Below are positions 29,506 through 37,463 of a DNA stretch of 64,000 bases, piece by piece (the first letter of the stretch is position 1; the number at the start of each line of letters is the position of its first letter). The notes under the pieces were generated by a model. The model was not told the DNA's origin and did no database searches. It saw nothing but the letters and a program-made list of their open reading frames with translations. The position numbers were made by a program, and so were the translations under genes. Origin of the DNA: a candidate division CSSED10-310 bacterium (GTDB taxonomy: Bacteria; CSSED10-310; JAFGJC01); the NCBI GenBank assembly GCA_016927905.1, contig JAFGLW010000030.1:186001-250000 (forward strand), given 5' to 3'.

Positions 29506-29738
29506 TTTTTGAGCATACACATAACCTTAACGTAATGACGCTGCTTTTCAATTTTCAATCCTCCTCTCACCCCGCCCCGTTTGACATTGCTTGCTGGATC
29601 GGATATACAGTGTTTCGTCTGCTGGCGTGACTGTTGCCCGGCAGGCCGTCGGTACCGCATCAGATAGCGACCGATGCAACTCTTCTCCACACGGACGGCG
29701 GGTAGAGCTTTTTAACAGACGTCCGGATGGAGAATTTG

Positions 29739-31070
29739 ATGTACCATAAAGAACAATATACGTATCATTCAACCCATGACAGGCGGCGGGGAAACACGCT
29801 TGACACCGCGCAGGGGCTTCAGTCCCGTGCACCCCTGCAGAGTGTTTTCAGCACGCTCCTGCCGCAGCTTCAGAGAGCGGTGGCTGAAGAAAATTACACC
29901 GTTCCAACTCCGATCCAGGAGCAGGCAATACCTCATCTGCTGGAAGGACGTGATCTTCTCGGATGTGCGCAGACGGGCACGGGCAAGACGGCCGCTTTCG
30001 CGCTTCCGCTGCTCCAGTATCTGAGCCAGAATAAAATCAATCCGTCACGGGGTCGACCCCGAGCGCTCGTGTTGACGCCGACGCGGGAGCTGGCGGTGCA
30101 GATCGATGAAAGTATCCGGACGTACGGGCGGTATCTGCATATCTCTCACACGGTGATTTTCGGCGGCGTCGGTCAGGACGTGCAGGTCAGAGCGGTCAAC
30201 CGCGGTGTCGATATCGTGGTCGCGACACCGGGCCGGCTGATCGATCTGATGCGGCAGGGACACGTGCGGCTCGACAAAGTGGAAGTGTTCATTCTCGATG
30301 AAGCGGACAGGATGCTGGACATGGGATTCATCCGCGATGTCCGCGTGATCGTGGCCGATCTCCCGGCCGAACGCCAGACCCAGTTCTATTCCGCCACCCT
30401 GTCTGATGACGCCGTTGCTCTGGCGTCCAATCTGGTGCGGAATCCGGTGCGTATCACCATCGATCCGGACAAGCCGACGGTGGAGCGGATTGTGCAGAAG
30501 GTGATGTTCGTTGAAAAGAATGACAAGGGCACGCTTCTGATATCGCTTCTCCGGGATCGAGCCATGGAAAAGGTGCTGGTGTTCACGCGGACCAAGCACG
30601 GCGCCAATAAACTGGCAAAGAAACTGCTGGCAGCCGGTGTCTCCAGCCGGGTGATCCACGGCAACAAGACGCAATCGGCGCGCACCCGGGCCCTGGACGA
30701 ATTCAAGACCGGCGGGATCCGGGTGCTGGTCGCCACGGATATTGCCGCACGCGGTCTGGACGTGGAGGGCATATCGCACGTGATCAATTACGATCTCCCG
30801 GAAGATCCGGAAACGTATATCCATCGCGTGGGCCGGACGGCCCGGGCCGGTGCCGGAGGCGATGCGATATCCTTCTGCAGTTCCACGGAACGGGATTACC
30901 TGCGCGGGATCGATTTCATCATTCAGACGCCGATCCCGCACGACACGCAGCAGAAACTGCATTCCGAAACGGCGCGTATGGCGACGGGAGCGGCGGCCCG
31001 TCCGCCCTTGAAACTGCAGCGGGGTTCCAGACGATCCTATGCAGGAACCTACGGCAGATTGAAACGGTAA
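29739..31070 (+). CDS. DEAD-box RNA helicase, RhlE-like
   Basis: About 443 residues. The Q motif is followed by Walker A AQTGTGKT, DEAD in ILDEADRMLDMGF, SAT as YSATL, and HRVGRTARAG in domain 2. A basic Gly/Arg-rich tail follows. It unwinds RNA in ribosome assembly or mRNA turnover. The ATG at 29739 has GGAG six bases upstream and is preferred over an ATG at 29727. It stands alone between repeat-rich regions. Confidence 0.93.
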   Translation: MYHKEQYTYHSTHDRRRGNTLDTAQGLQSRAPLQSVFSTLLPQLQRAVAEENYTVPTPIQEQAIPHLLEGRDLLGCAQTGTGKTAAFALPLLQYLSQNKINPSRGRPRALVLTPTRELAVQIDESIRTYGRYLHISHTVIFGGVGQDVQVRAVNRGVDIVVATPGRLIDLMRQGHVRLDKVEVFILDEADRMLDMGFIRDVRVIVADLPAERQTQFYSATLSDDAVALASNLVRNPVRITIDPDKPTVERIVQKVMFVEKNDKGTLLISLLRDRAMEKVLVFTRTKHGANKLAKKLLAAGVSSRVIHGNKTQSARTRALDEFKTGGIRVLVATDIAARGLDVEGISHVINYDLPEDPETYIHRVGRTARAGAGGDAISFCSSTERDYLRGIDFIIQTPIPHDTQQKLHSETARMATGAAARPPLKLQRGSRRSYAGTYGRLKR

Positions 31071-31097
31071 CTGCCCGCCACACCTCATAAAAAATGC

Positions 31098-31195
31098 CTG
31101 TCATTTCGAACTGAGCGATATCTTTACTTATACTGTCATTTCGAACTAAGCGATATCTTTACTTATACTGTCATTTCGAACCGAGCGCAGCGAGT
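31098..31195. repeat. 35-bp tandem repeat, three units
   Basis: CTGTCATTTCGAAC recurs at 31098, 31133 and 31168, a period of 35 bases. The first two units share GCGATATCTTTACTTATA and the third diverges into AGCGAGTGTGAGAAATC. It is a local tandem expansion of the TGTCATTTCGA element. Confidence 0.85.
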
Positions 31196-31225
31196 GTGAG
31201 AAATCTTTCACCCATTGGACCTGGC

Positions 31226-31302
31226 TGTCATTTCGAGCGAAAGCGAGAAATCTTTCACTTTTACCGGGCAAGATTTCTTGTCGCGAGCTCCTCGAAATGA
31301 CA
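31226..31302. repeat. TGTCATTTCGA element, complete unit
   Basis: A 77-base unit with inverted ends (TGTCATTTCGAG / CTCGAAATGACA). It is followed by a CCCTCTCC-type repeat (about 31350-31400). The area between the helicase and the tRNA holds no gene. Confidence 0.8.
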
Positions 31303-31466
31303 TTTTTGAGCTTACACATAACCTTAACTTAATGACATTGCTTTTCAATTCTCCCCTCTCCCCCCGGGAGAGGGTGGCGCGCAGCGCCGGGTGAGGGCTC
31401 TTGACGCCTCCTCCGTTTTGTGCATAATTCCCCCATGCTATGATCGCTTCGCGGGTCGCAGCCGCC

Positions 31467-31539
31467 GCCAACGTAGCTCAGCCGGTAGAGCAGCTGATTC
31501 GTAATCAGCAGGTCCGGGGTTCAAATCCCCGCGTTGGCT
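31467..31539 (+). tRNA. tRNA-Thr (anticodon CGT)
   Basis: A 73-base cloverleaf. The acceptor stem pairs GCCAACG with CGTTGGC, the anticodon stem pairs GCTGA with TCAGC around loop TTCGTAA (anticodon CGT, reading ACG), and the T-stem pairs CGGGG with CCCCG around TTCAAAT. CCA is not encoded. It is the attachment gene of the island to its right; its 3' half is repeated at 50908-50954. Confidence 0.95.
31493..31539 (+). other. left attachment site of the island (attL)
   Basis: The 3' half of tRNA-Thr from the anticodon stem onward. Its first 22 bases (31493-31514) match 50908-50929 exactly. The T-stem then differs, and the acceptor strand CGTTGGCT matches again. The crossover probably lies within the 22-base identity. 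Confidence 0.85.
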
Positions 31540-31590
31540 TCAATAAAATCAATAACTTGCGGGATACTTGACGGGTGAAGTTTTAGTCAT

Positions 31591-31609
31591 AGCCACACCA
31601 TAGCCACAC
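31591..31609 (+). promoter_or_regulatory. paired AGCCACAC repeats, left end
   Basis: AGCCACAC occurs twice with an 11-base period (31591 and 31602). The same pair with the same spacing lies near the right end at 50772-50790. Position and spacing of about one helical turn suit integrase arm-type or excisionase binding sites. Confidence 0.6.
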
Positions 31610-31653
31610 GGTGAGAGGATAACTACGACCAGAAATATCACACTAAAAGAACC

Positions 31654-31691
31654 AGCCCGGGAACCTCGGTGTGATCCGAAGCGCTCGGGCT
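31654..31691 (-). terminator. possible terminator of the RT operon
   Basis: An imperfect hairpin with outer stem AGCCCG/CGGGCT and an inner CTCGG/CCGAA pairing. On the minus strand it is followed by GGTTCTTTTAG. It sits just past the last gene of the reverse transcriptase operon. The long interrupted stem makes this tentative. Confidence 0.4.
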
Positions 31692-31721
31692 GATCGATAT
31701 CAGGCTTGATGAAGTTGCCGC

Positions 31722-32315
31722 TCAGTACGGTGACCTAGCATATTCCGAACCGAAATCGGGAAACGACGACGGGTCTTCTTCCTCTTCGATTTCAACCGGT
31801 TCATCAACCGGATATGGCGCATTCCGTTTGGTTCTCGTGGTGGCTGGGGAGGGCGAATCGGTGGTATATCCGGTGCTTCCCAGGACATGCAAAACGAGAT
31901 CCTTCAGAGTAAACCAGAGCAACATAATCTCCGATTTGCTCAGTGTGTGCGATCCGGAGATCGATTTCTCGGTTTTCCGATCTACCTGGCCGATCGTCAC
32001 TTTGCATTCCCGACCGGTTTCGCTTATTACGATTTCTGCCTGGATACGTCTCAAAATCGAGGAGCTTCGATCCCGAAGACTGTGATCCCGATTAGCATGC
32101 CACGTTGTGCCAGCTTTTCCCTTTGCTGCATGATACACGAGACCCGCATATTCATTCGGATACAACAGGACGGGCGGTGCAACGATACTGAAATTAGCTT
32201 TCATGCCGGCACGCGTTTTGACCTCCAACAGAAAGCCGGGATTGTATCCATTGCCAGCTTTCTTCGGTTGTATGGTGAGACTGCTTTTTTCACTTTGAAA
32301 TGCGAACGGATCCAT
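31722..32315 (-). CDS. unknown protein with acidic C-terminal tail
   Basis: A 197-residue soluble protein and third gene of the reverse transcriptase operon. AGGAGG lies nine bases before the ATG at 32315. The first 110 residues look beta-rich, a helical segment follows (about 120-145), and the last 50 residues are low-complexity and strongly acidic (EIEEEEDPSSFPDFG). An acidic tail recalls single-strand-binding proteins, but the terminal motif differs and no fold is recognised, so a nucleic-acid-binding accessory role is only a guess. It lies 14 bases after the HTH gene. Confidence 0.65.
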   Translation of the reverse strand: MDPFAFQSEKSSLTIQPKKAGNGYNPGFLLEVKTRAGMKANFSIVAPPVLLYPNEYAGLVYHAAKGKAGTTWHANRDHSLRDRSSSILRRIQAEIVISETGRECKVTIGQVDRKTEKSISGSHTLSKSEIMLLWFTLKDLVLHVLGSTGYTTDSPSPATTRTKRNAPYPVDEPVEIEEEEDPSSFPDFGSEYARSPY

Positions 32316-32329
32316 AATGCTGTTCCTCC

Positions 32330-32551
32330 TCACGCCACCCGTCTTCGGGCGGATTCCTCGCTGGTGCTGTCATATGTTCTCATGACCAGCCATGATTGAA
32401 TTTCGTCCGGATGGTAGAACACTTTTCCTCGCGTGCCACCATAACGGACATACTTCGGGCCGCATCCTTTCACCCGCCAGATCCTCATGGTCTGCGGCCG
32501 GACTCCAAGCATTTCGGCTGCCTGGGCTGTCGATATCAATTGCTTAGGCAT
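32330..32551 (-). CDS. excisionase-like HTH protein
   Basis: A 73-residue DNA-binding protein of the HTH_17/AlpA-excisionase type, with STAQAAEMLGVRPQTMRIW as the helix-turn-helix and a wing leading to FYHPDEIQSWL. The ATG overlaps the RT stop by one base (TAATG) and uses an AGGAG site inside the RT gene, so the two are tightly coupled. Such proteins act as recombination directionality factors or small regulators. It may serve the damaged integrase or control the RT operon. Confidence 0.82.
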   Translation of the reverse strand: MPKQLISTAQAAEMLGVRPQTMRIWRVKGCGPKYVRYGGTRGKVFYHPDEIQSWLVMRTYDSTSEESARRRVA

Positions 32552-33882
32552 TATAAGGTCTCCTGCCCCCTCGGGCTGGTTTGTAAACTTTCCGGACACA
32601 ATCCGGATTCCAGGGGGGATTCATGATCGTCGTATCCATCGAACCCCCCCACCGGATTGAAATTGTGCTTGCTGCGGAGCTTGATTGCAGCGTCAGCTAG
32701 GTTTACCAGACCTGCCTGTGCGAGTGCCTCATTCGAGACATCGCGTCCGTGCAAGCTGCCTCCTCCAGACCGGATCTTGCAGCGGATATGTGTGCGCATC
32801 CACTTGTCTAGTCTGGAGAGAGCGTGTTCGTGGCACCGAGCAAAATACGGTAACCAACTGGTGATACATGTTTTCACCTCTGCAATTATTGCCGGCAGTG
32901 CGGCCGGGCCGACCAGGCCGTTCGTGGCCAATCTGACCCTGGTTTTAAGTTTCAGAACGTTGTTCGGGGATGGGGCGAGGAAAACTTCGGATTTCTTGAT
33001 GCGGAACTCGTGACCCAGGAATTGGATAGGAGTGTGGCGGGCATTGTATGGGGTATCAGCGAAGCAGTGTTTGGCGGGTTGCGTGTGGATTCCGGCGGAG
33101 GACGCCCAACTTTCGATCAGGGCTTGGGCAGATTCGGCTTCCTTGCGAAAATGAGAGAGGACGACTAGATCATCGGCATATCGGACTAGGGAATAAGACT
33201 CATTCGTGAGGAGGAAATCCAGGGGGTGGAGGAAGAGGTTTGCGAGCAGCGGGGAGATGACAGCGCCTTGAGGAGTACCTTTCGTCGGGCGGTAGCGTTT
33301 CGAGCTTTCAATGATATCAACGTTCAAGAATTGGCGGATCAATCTGCACCCTTTAGCATCCGGAATGGTGTCTTCGACTCGGTGCATCAAGAGGTCGTGC
33401 GGTATCTCATCGAAGTATGAAACAAGATCCAGGTCTACAACCCAGTGGTGTCTTTTAAGGAGTAGGCTTCGGACATGTTCGATCGCCTGATGGGTGTTCC
33501 TTCTGGGTCGGAATCCATATGAACAGGGCAGGAATGTGGGGTCGATCAAGGGATTCAACAGCATGAGAAGGGCGGTCTGGACAACCCGGTCCCGGATGTT
33601 GGGAATCCCGATCGGCCGGAGTTTTCCACTCGGTTTCAGGATGTACGCTCTGCGAACTGGTCCGGGTTGGTATGTTTCCGTGATCAGTTCGTGTTGGAGT
33701 CGCGTCAGGTTCGTTTCGAGGTCAGTTTCGAAATCTGCCACTGTCTGACCATCCGGACCGGGCTTGCCATTATTCTTCTTGACCCGGTCGAAGGCCGTCC
33801 TGAGTAGTGTGGACGAGCAAAGGCGGAGAAATAGTTCACCAGTCTTATTTTCTCTACCCTTTCCTTTCTTCTCTTGTGCCAT
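32551..33882 (-). CDS. free-standing group-II-intron-like reverse transcriptase
   Basis: A 443-residue reverse transcriptase. Fingers/palm motifs are in group II style: KPSGKLRPIGIP (about 83-94), motif A with Asp152, GTPQGAVISP (202-211) and the catalytic YADD (235-238). A helical thumb-like C-terminal region follows, with no recognisable endonuclease domain. The ATG has AAAGGG seven bases upstream and a sigma-70-like promoter about 45 bases upstream. That leader is too short for the 5' part of a group II ribozyme, and the 3' side is an overlapping HTH gene, so this is not an ordinary intron maturase. DGR-type (SQ) and retron marks are absent. Confidence 0.9.
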   Translation of the reverse strand: MAQEKKGKGRENKTGELFLRLCSSTLLRTAFDRVKKNNGKPGPDGQTVADFETDLETNLTRLQHELITETYQPGPVRRAYILKPSGKLRPIGIPNIRDRVVQTALLMLLNPLIDPTFLPCSYGFRPRRNTHQAIEHVRSLLLKRHHWVVDLDLVSYFDEIPHDLLMHRVEDTIPDAKGCRLIRQFLNVDIIESSKRYRPTKGTPQGAVISPLLANLFLHPLDFLLTNESYSLVRYADDLVVLSHFRKEAESAQALIESWASSAGIHTQPAKHCFADTPYNARHTPIQFLGHEFRIKKSEVFLAPSPNNVLKLKTRVRLATNGLVGPAALPAIIAEVKTCITSWLPYFARCHEHALSRLDKWMRTHIRCKIRSGGGSLHGRDVSNEALAQAGLVNLADAAIKLRSKHNFNPVGGFDGYDDHESPLESGLCPESLQTSPRGQETL

Positions 33883-33921
33883 TTAAAATCCCTTTAACGG
33901 AAAAACGCATCACCACATCTA

Positions 33922-33950
33922 CATATAATGCATCCCTGCGGGATTGTCAA
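33922..33950 (-). promoter_or_regulatory. sigma-70-like promoter of the RT operon
   Basis: On the minus strand TTGACA (33945-33950) is followed after exactly 17 bases by TATATG (33922-33927). The -35 box is perfect and the -10 box matches four of six. The RT start codon lies about 40 bases downstream. The same interval separates the RT operon from the divergent XRE gene. Confidence 0.65.
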
Positions 33951-34052
33951 CAGAAATATTCACTCGGCCGCGCCTGAGCATCGCGAACCAACAGAATAGT
34001 GGTTGAGAAGTATAGTCCTATCATCTATCATAAAGTTGAGGTATGCACTACT

Positions 34053-34079
34053 GCAGTGTGGAAAGGAGGCAGTGTGGAA
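34053..34079 (+). promoter_or_regulatory. direct repeats overlapping XRE gene start
   Basis: GCAGTGTGGAA occurs at 34053-34063 and 34069-34079, a 16-base period. It overlaps the ribosome site and the GTG start. The palindrome ACTGCAGT is also present. Position suits an autoregulatory operator. Confidence 0.4.
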
Positions 34080-34541
34080 TTTAAAGAAGCGGTTAGATTA
34101 CATAGAAAAAGGAAACGGCTAACTCAAAAACAGCTAGCCAAACTCGCTGGACTAGATATTTCTATGATCGTCCGTATTGAGGGTGGGGAAACCAAGACAG
34201 TCAAATCCGATGCTCTTCGAAGGCTTGCTGAAGCACTTGAAGTAAGTGCTGACGAACTTATTGGGCGTAAGATGGGACTTACAATAGAGGATATAATCCG
34301 GCTCAACCCAGCGGCAGAGGATATCTTCGAAGGGTACGCGAATTTGAGTCCTAACGGACGGGAAATGGTTAAAACATTCATAGCCTTTTTACTTACTCGG
34401 GAAATGAAAGAAATCCATGAACTCAAGAGTGATTCTGATGAGGAAAAAGGAAGTGAAACGACGGGCGATGAGAGGCCTAACCAAGTCGGGAGGATGATTT
34501 ATGGAGACAACTGGGACAGGAACCATGGGGATTCTAACTGA
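34074..34541 (+). CDS. XRE-family HTH regulator
   Basis: A 155-residue regulator with an N-terminal Cro/CI-type helix-turn-helix (LTQKQLAKLAGLDISMIVRI), a central helical region and a charged C-terminal tail. The GTG at 34074 has GGAGG just upstream; an open frame extends back to 33999. It is divergent from the reverse transcriptase operon and is the obvious candidate to control it and itself. Its base composition looks more AT-rich than the flanks. Confidence 0.85.
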   Translation: MEFKEAVRLHRKRKRLTQKQLAKLAGLDISMIVRIEGGETKTVKSDALRRLAEALEVSADELIGRKMGLTIEDIIRLNPAAEDIFEGYANLSPNGREMVKTFIAFLLTREMKEIHELKSDSDEEKGSETTGDERPNQVGRMIYGDNWDRNHGDSN

Positions 34542-34957
34542 CCTCGATATTTCCGGCATTCACTCGGCCCGAAGGATTGGGATTGGCTAGCGGCATCATC
34601 TGGTACGCCGCTATGACCGATCCGGGAATCACCCAATCGCAGGGAATAATCCCAGCCGCTGAAAAACTCCCCGGCCTTTGATTTGCCTTTCCTATTCAGT
34701 TGGGGCGTTTAAGCACAGCATGGCAATACCCCCTAGCATAGGTTTTTCCTTGCTCAACTCGTTTCACTGCATACGATTTTAGACAAAAAGTGCCAATTCC
34801 CAGGAGCGAAATGTAGAAATCATGGGCACTTACGGCGCGATTTTGCTATCTGATGTGTACGGGTAATTCGTACATCTTGTTTGGACTGAACACCCGTTTT
34901 TGCCCTTAAATTGGCATCACGGCGACCGCCTGCGAGGCCGATTTTGAAAAAAGTGAA
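34542..34957. other. gene-poor stretch with small hairpins
   Basis: About 415 bases with no supported gene. It holds a GTGCC...GGGCAC pairing (about 34769-34826) and a TGTACG/CGTACA hairpin near 34856-34881. A 29-codon frame from ATG 34501 to 34590 with a GGGAGG site overlaps the XRE gene end and is too short to call. The stretch could encode a structured RNA, but nothing proves it. Confidence 0.4.
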
Positions 34958-34996
34958 ATTCCCCCGGGAGGGCACGGAAAATCCCTCCCAGGGAAT
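34958..34996 (-). terminator. rho-independent terminator of the Rad52/nuclease operon
   Basis: A strong near-perfect hairpin: ATTCCCTGGGAGGG pairs with CCCTCCCGGGGGAAT around a 10-base loop. On the minus strand it is followed by TTTCACTTTTTTC. It lies 19 bases past the stop of the leftward nuclease gene. Confidence 0.85.
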
Positions 34997-35015
34997 CAAT
35001 CAGTCAAAATGCGGA

Positions 35016-35825
35016 TCACCACTCTTTGCAGGCTGTCTGATACGGGCAGGAGCCGCACATCCAGCCGGTGATCGGGAAAAATGAACCGCTGTCGATGGCC
35101 ACCAGGACCTCCCGGATCAGCTTGATCAAGCGTCTATGATCATCAGTATTGCGGGTTGTCGGGTAGCGGATGAGTTCCGGTGATCGCGCTTTGGTGATGA
35201 CATCGAACCGGGCATGGAATGCTTTATCACCGTTCACAAGCGGGCTGTGGGCGAGGGCATAGGTGTAAACGGTCAACTGAAGAGCATCTTCCGTTTTGGA
35301 ATCCGAGTATCGCCGGCTGGCAGTCTTGTGATCGACCGCAACGATGCGGCCTTCACTATCCCGTTCGATCAGATCAATGGATCCGACGATGGGAAGTGGA
35401 AGCGGTTTGGTACCGTTGCCATTCTTCAAACAGAACGGCGCTTCGACGGCCAGCACCTCTCCGGGCTGAACCGAATCGTAGAAGACCTTCAGCATGGATA
35501 TTCCCTTATCCAAGATGCTTTCCCGGTTGTCGTCCGCGTCGAATCGGATCTCATCGCAGTCGTTCCGGGCCAGCCAGTCCGTCCGGAACGCTTCGCAGAC
35601 GGCATCTCTCGAGTAACGCTTCCTGAAGTCCCGCAATCCGCGGTAGAAATAGGCCAGAGCTTCGTGAATGGAGGATCCGAAAGAGAGAGCTGCTGGCGTG
35701 AATTCTGGCTGCAGAGCCGCAACATACTGGAAGTAGTACCGCAACGGACACAACATGTAGGTGTTGATCTGACTGTATGAAATGTGCGGTTGATCACGGA
35801 AGCTTTCAACACTTTGGTTTTTCAT
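35016..35825 (-). CDS. Cas4/RecB-like PD-(D/E)XK exonuclease
   Basis: A 269-residue nuclease of the PDDEXK_1 (AddB/Cas4-like) group. Catalytic residues are visible in VGSIDLIER and VDHKTAS, followed by a QLTVY motif typical of RecB-family nucleases. Cysteines in MLCPL near the N-terminus and CGSCPYQTAC at the C-terminus could hold an iron-sulphur cluster as in AddB and Cas4. AAAGGA lies eight bases before the ATG at 35825. It follows the Rad52 gene and probably resects DNA ends for it, like phage exonuclease-annealase pairs. Confidence 0.85.
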   Translation of the reverse strand: MKNQSVESFRDQPHISYSQINTYMLCPLRYYFQYVAALQPEFTPAALSFGSSIHEALAYFYRGLRDFRKRYSRDAVCEAFRTDWLARNDCDEIRFDADDNRESILDKGISMLKVFYDSVQPGEVLAVEAPFCLKNGNGTKPLPLPIVGSIDLIERDSEGRIVAVDHKTASRRYSDSKTEDALQLTVYTYALAHSPLVNGDKAFHARFDVITKARSPELIRYPTTRNTDDHRRLIKLIREVLVAIDSGSFFPITGWMCGSCPYQTACKEW

Positions 35826-35904
35826 GATGATTATCCTTTCAATGAAAACGGGACCGGCAGCGGGGTACTTCCCCACCGCCGATCCCTTGGTTTGTGACGG
35901 ACAA

Positions 35905-36528
35905 TTACGCCGTCAGCATCTCGATCAGCATGCTGGCTTCCGACTTGGACAGTTCATCCAGCGGGACTGCATAGTTTTCGATGCAGAGTTGATCGACTTG
36001 GTCCGCATCGAGACTGGAACGCCGGCCTAATGTCAAAATGTATTTGCGCTGCTTGGGCGTCACCGAATCGCCGTTCCCATTGCCGTTTCTGGTGGGAATA
36101 GTGGGTTTCTGATCGAGCGCCTGGGCTTTCTGTTCCGTCTTACCATTGCTGGGGACATCGCCGTAGAGGTGAAGGCCGACACCCAGAAGGCTGGCACACT
36201 TTTTGACCGCATCGGTCGCTGCGCCCTTCAGGTTTTCACCCAGGCAGAGAACCTTGCCGGTCTGGGCGTCCCGGGTGATCTGGTTGCTGCCGAACTGTTC
36301 CTTCACGATACCATTCACCTGCAGACGACCGAGGACAACAACTTCATCCTCCAGGATCTTGTGTTCGACCACGGTGAAACTCCAATCACTGTCGAAGGCG
36401 TCATTCAATCTTTGAATTACTGTATAACCTTCAATATAATCTAGAGTTTTACCCCATGAACCTTTTCTTTGTTTGATCTGATCCTTTGTGAAGTGTGTTT
36501 CGAGGACCTTTCTTGTTTCCTTTTCCAT
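35905..36528 (-). CDS. Rad52/Rad22-type single-strand annealing protein
   Basis: A 207-residue protein with the Rad52 core: SWGKTLDYIEGYTVIQRLND, then GSNQITRDAQTG and LKGAATDAVKKCASLLGVG. The C-terminal part includes a short linker and a helical tail. It anneals complementary single strands in phage and mobile-element recombination. AAAGGAG lies nine bases before the ATG at 36528. The adjacent exonuclease gene forms a Red-like pair with it. Confidence 0.88.
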   Translation of the reverse strand: MEKETRKVLETHFTKDQIKQRKGSWGKTLDYIEGYTVIQRLNDAFDSDWSFTVVEHKILEDEVVVLGRLQVNGIVKEQFGSNQITRDAQTGKVLCLGENLKGAATDAVKKCASLLGVGLHLYGDVPSNGKTEQKAQALDQKPTIPTRNGNGNGDSVTPKQRKYILTLGRRSSLDADQVDQLCIENYAVPLDELSKSEASMLIEMLTA

Positions 36529-36620
36529 GACATAAATCTCCTTTGCCCGAGGTACACACCCCGGGCGTTTGTGGAGCTGGCCGATCATCGATCACAGCTC
36601 CGGGTTATGGATTGCTTGTT

Positions 36621-37352
36621 TCAGTGAATGCCCGGACAGGCGGGTCCGGAACCGTTCAACACAGGAAGGCTGACAATGCACCGGGTTCCTCTCGAAATGT
36701 TCGAAACGACCCGGATGGTGCCGCCGTGCCGCTCTATGACGGTTTGAGCGATGTGGAACCCGAGACCGGTACCCTCGGGTTTTGTGGTGTGAAACGGCGT
36801 GCCCAGCAAGGCCAGTGCATCGGCGTCCATGCCGCATCCGGTATCGGAAATGATGATGCGGGCAGTCGTCAGGCAAGGGGTTACCCTTACCGTCACAATA
36901 GAAGCATTCTGAGACGATTCTACGGCGTTTTTGAGCAGGTTTTTGAAGGCTTTGCCGAGGGTTCGGGTGTCGGCGGAAACCTGGACCGGGTCGATGGGAA
37001 AGTCGAAGTCGAACCGGACCCGGCGATCGGTGGCCAGGCGTTCCAGCAGGATCACCTGCTCGAAGATAATTTCCTGCAGGTTCACCATTTTGAAACAGGG
37101 CGGGGTGCATCCGGCGGCAAAAGCATCTACAAGTTCGCGGATGTTCTGGGATGCCAGTCTCAGTACTCGCCAGGTCGATTCGTCGTCCTGAACAGACTCG
37201 ACGGTCAGGTTTTCGATTTCCCGATCGAAGACATCGAGGTAATTCCGGGTTTCGTGAACCAGCATCGAAGGAGTGAGAGTACCAGTCGGCGGCAAACCCT
37301 CGACCGGAACCGGCTGTGAAACGGGCGGCATAATCGTGTGAGCATAAAGCAT
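36621..37352 (-). CDS. soluble orphan histidine kinase
   Basis: A 243-residue protein with a short dimerisation region carrying HETRN (a degenerate H-box, His about 33) and a full HATPase_c domain: N box KNLLKNAVESS, G1 DTGCGMD, G2 GTGLGFHIA. There is no membrane segment, sensor or receiver domain, and no response regulator is adjacent. AAGGAGG lies five bases before the ATG. It sits between the ArdC-like and Rad52 genes in one leftward operon, an unusual place for a kinase. It might sense host state or act as an ATPase partner. Confidence 0.82.
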   Translation of the reverse strand: MLYAHTIMPPVSQPVPVEGLPPTGTLTPSMLVHETRNYLDVFDREIENLTVESVQDDESTWRVLRLASQNIRELVDAFAAGCTPPCFKMVNLQEIIFEQVILLERLATDRRVRFDFDFPIDPVQVSADTRTLGKAFKNLLKNAVESSQNASIVTVRVTPCLTTARIIISDTGCGMDADALALLGTPFHTTKPEGTGLGFHIAQTVIERHGGTIRVVSNISRGTRCIVSLPVLNGSGPACPGIH

Positions 37353-37463
37353 GATTTCCTCCTTAAATGAGAAAGGGCCGCAGCGTCCGGAGACACCACG
37401 GCCCGGTTGTTGCGAACCGTTATTTACGGTTGCGTAGGTTAATGAATCGTTATGATTGTTGGT

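Larger units (their letters stand above)
28883..29738. other. repeat-rich intergenic stretch
   Basis: About 850 bases with no supported gene. It holds a GC-rich palindromic repeat (29027-29082), a fragment near 29110 reading GTCATTCTGAGGAG, a CTCTC...GAGAG inverted repeat near 29246-29262, and a TGTCATTTCGA-type element (29363-29505). Short frames here, such as 29427-29690 on the minus strand, run across repeats and are not credible genes. Confidence 0.75.

Noticed and set aside
29427-29690. 87-codon minus-strand frame
   Set aside because: It runs across dispersed repeats with no ribosome site and no recognisable protein.
31098-31195. CRISPR array
   Set aside because: Three units with a 35-base period have no spacers of their own; it is a simple tandem repeat and no cas genes are present. 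The Cas4-like nuclease stands with Rad52.
32551-33882. Mobile group II intron
   Set aside because: The promoter is about 40 bases before the RT start, the HTH gene overlaps its end, and no domain V-like hairpin is visible on either side.
33959-34568. ATTCACTCGGCC present at 33959 and 34557
   Set aside because: A 12-base match with no flanking similarity or consistent context; could be chance.
34501-34590. 29-codon frame with a good GGGAGG site
   Set aside because: It overlaps the end of the XRE gene, is very short and has no recognised content.
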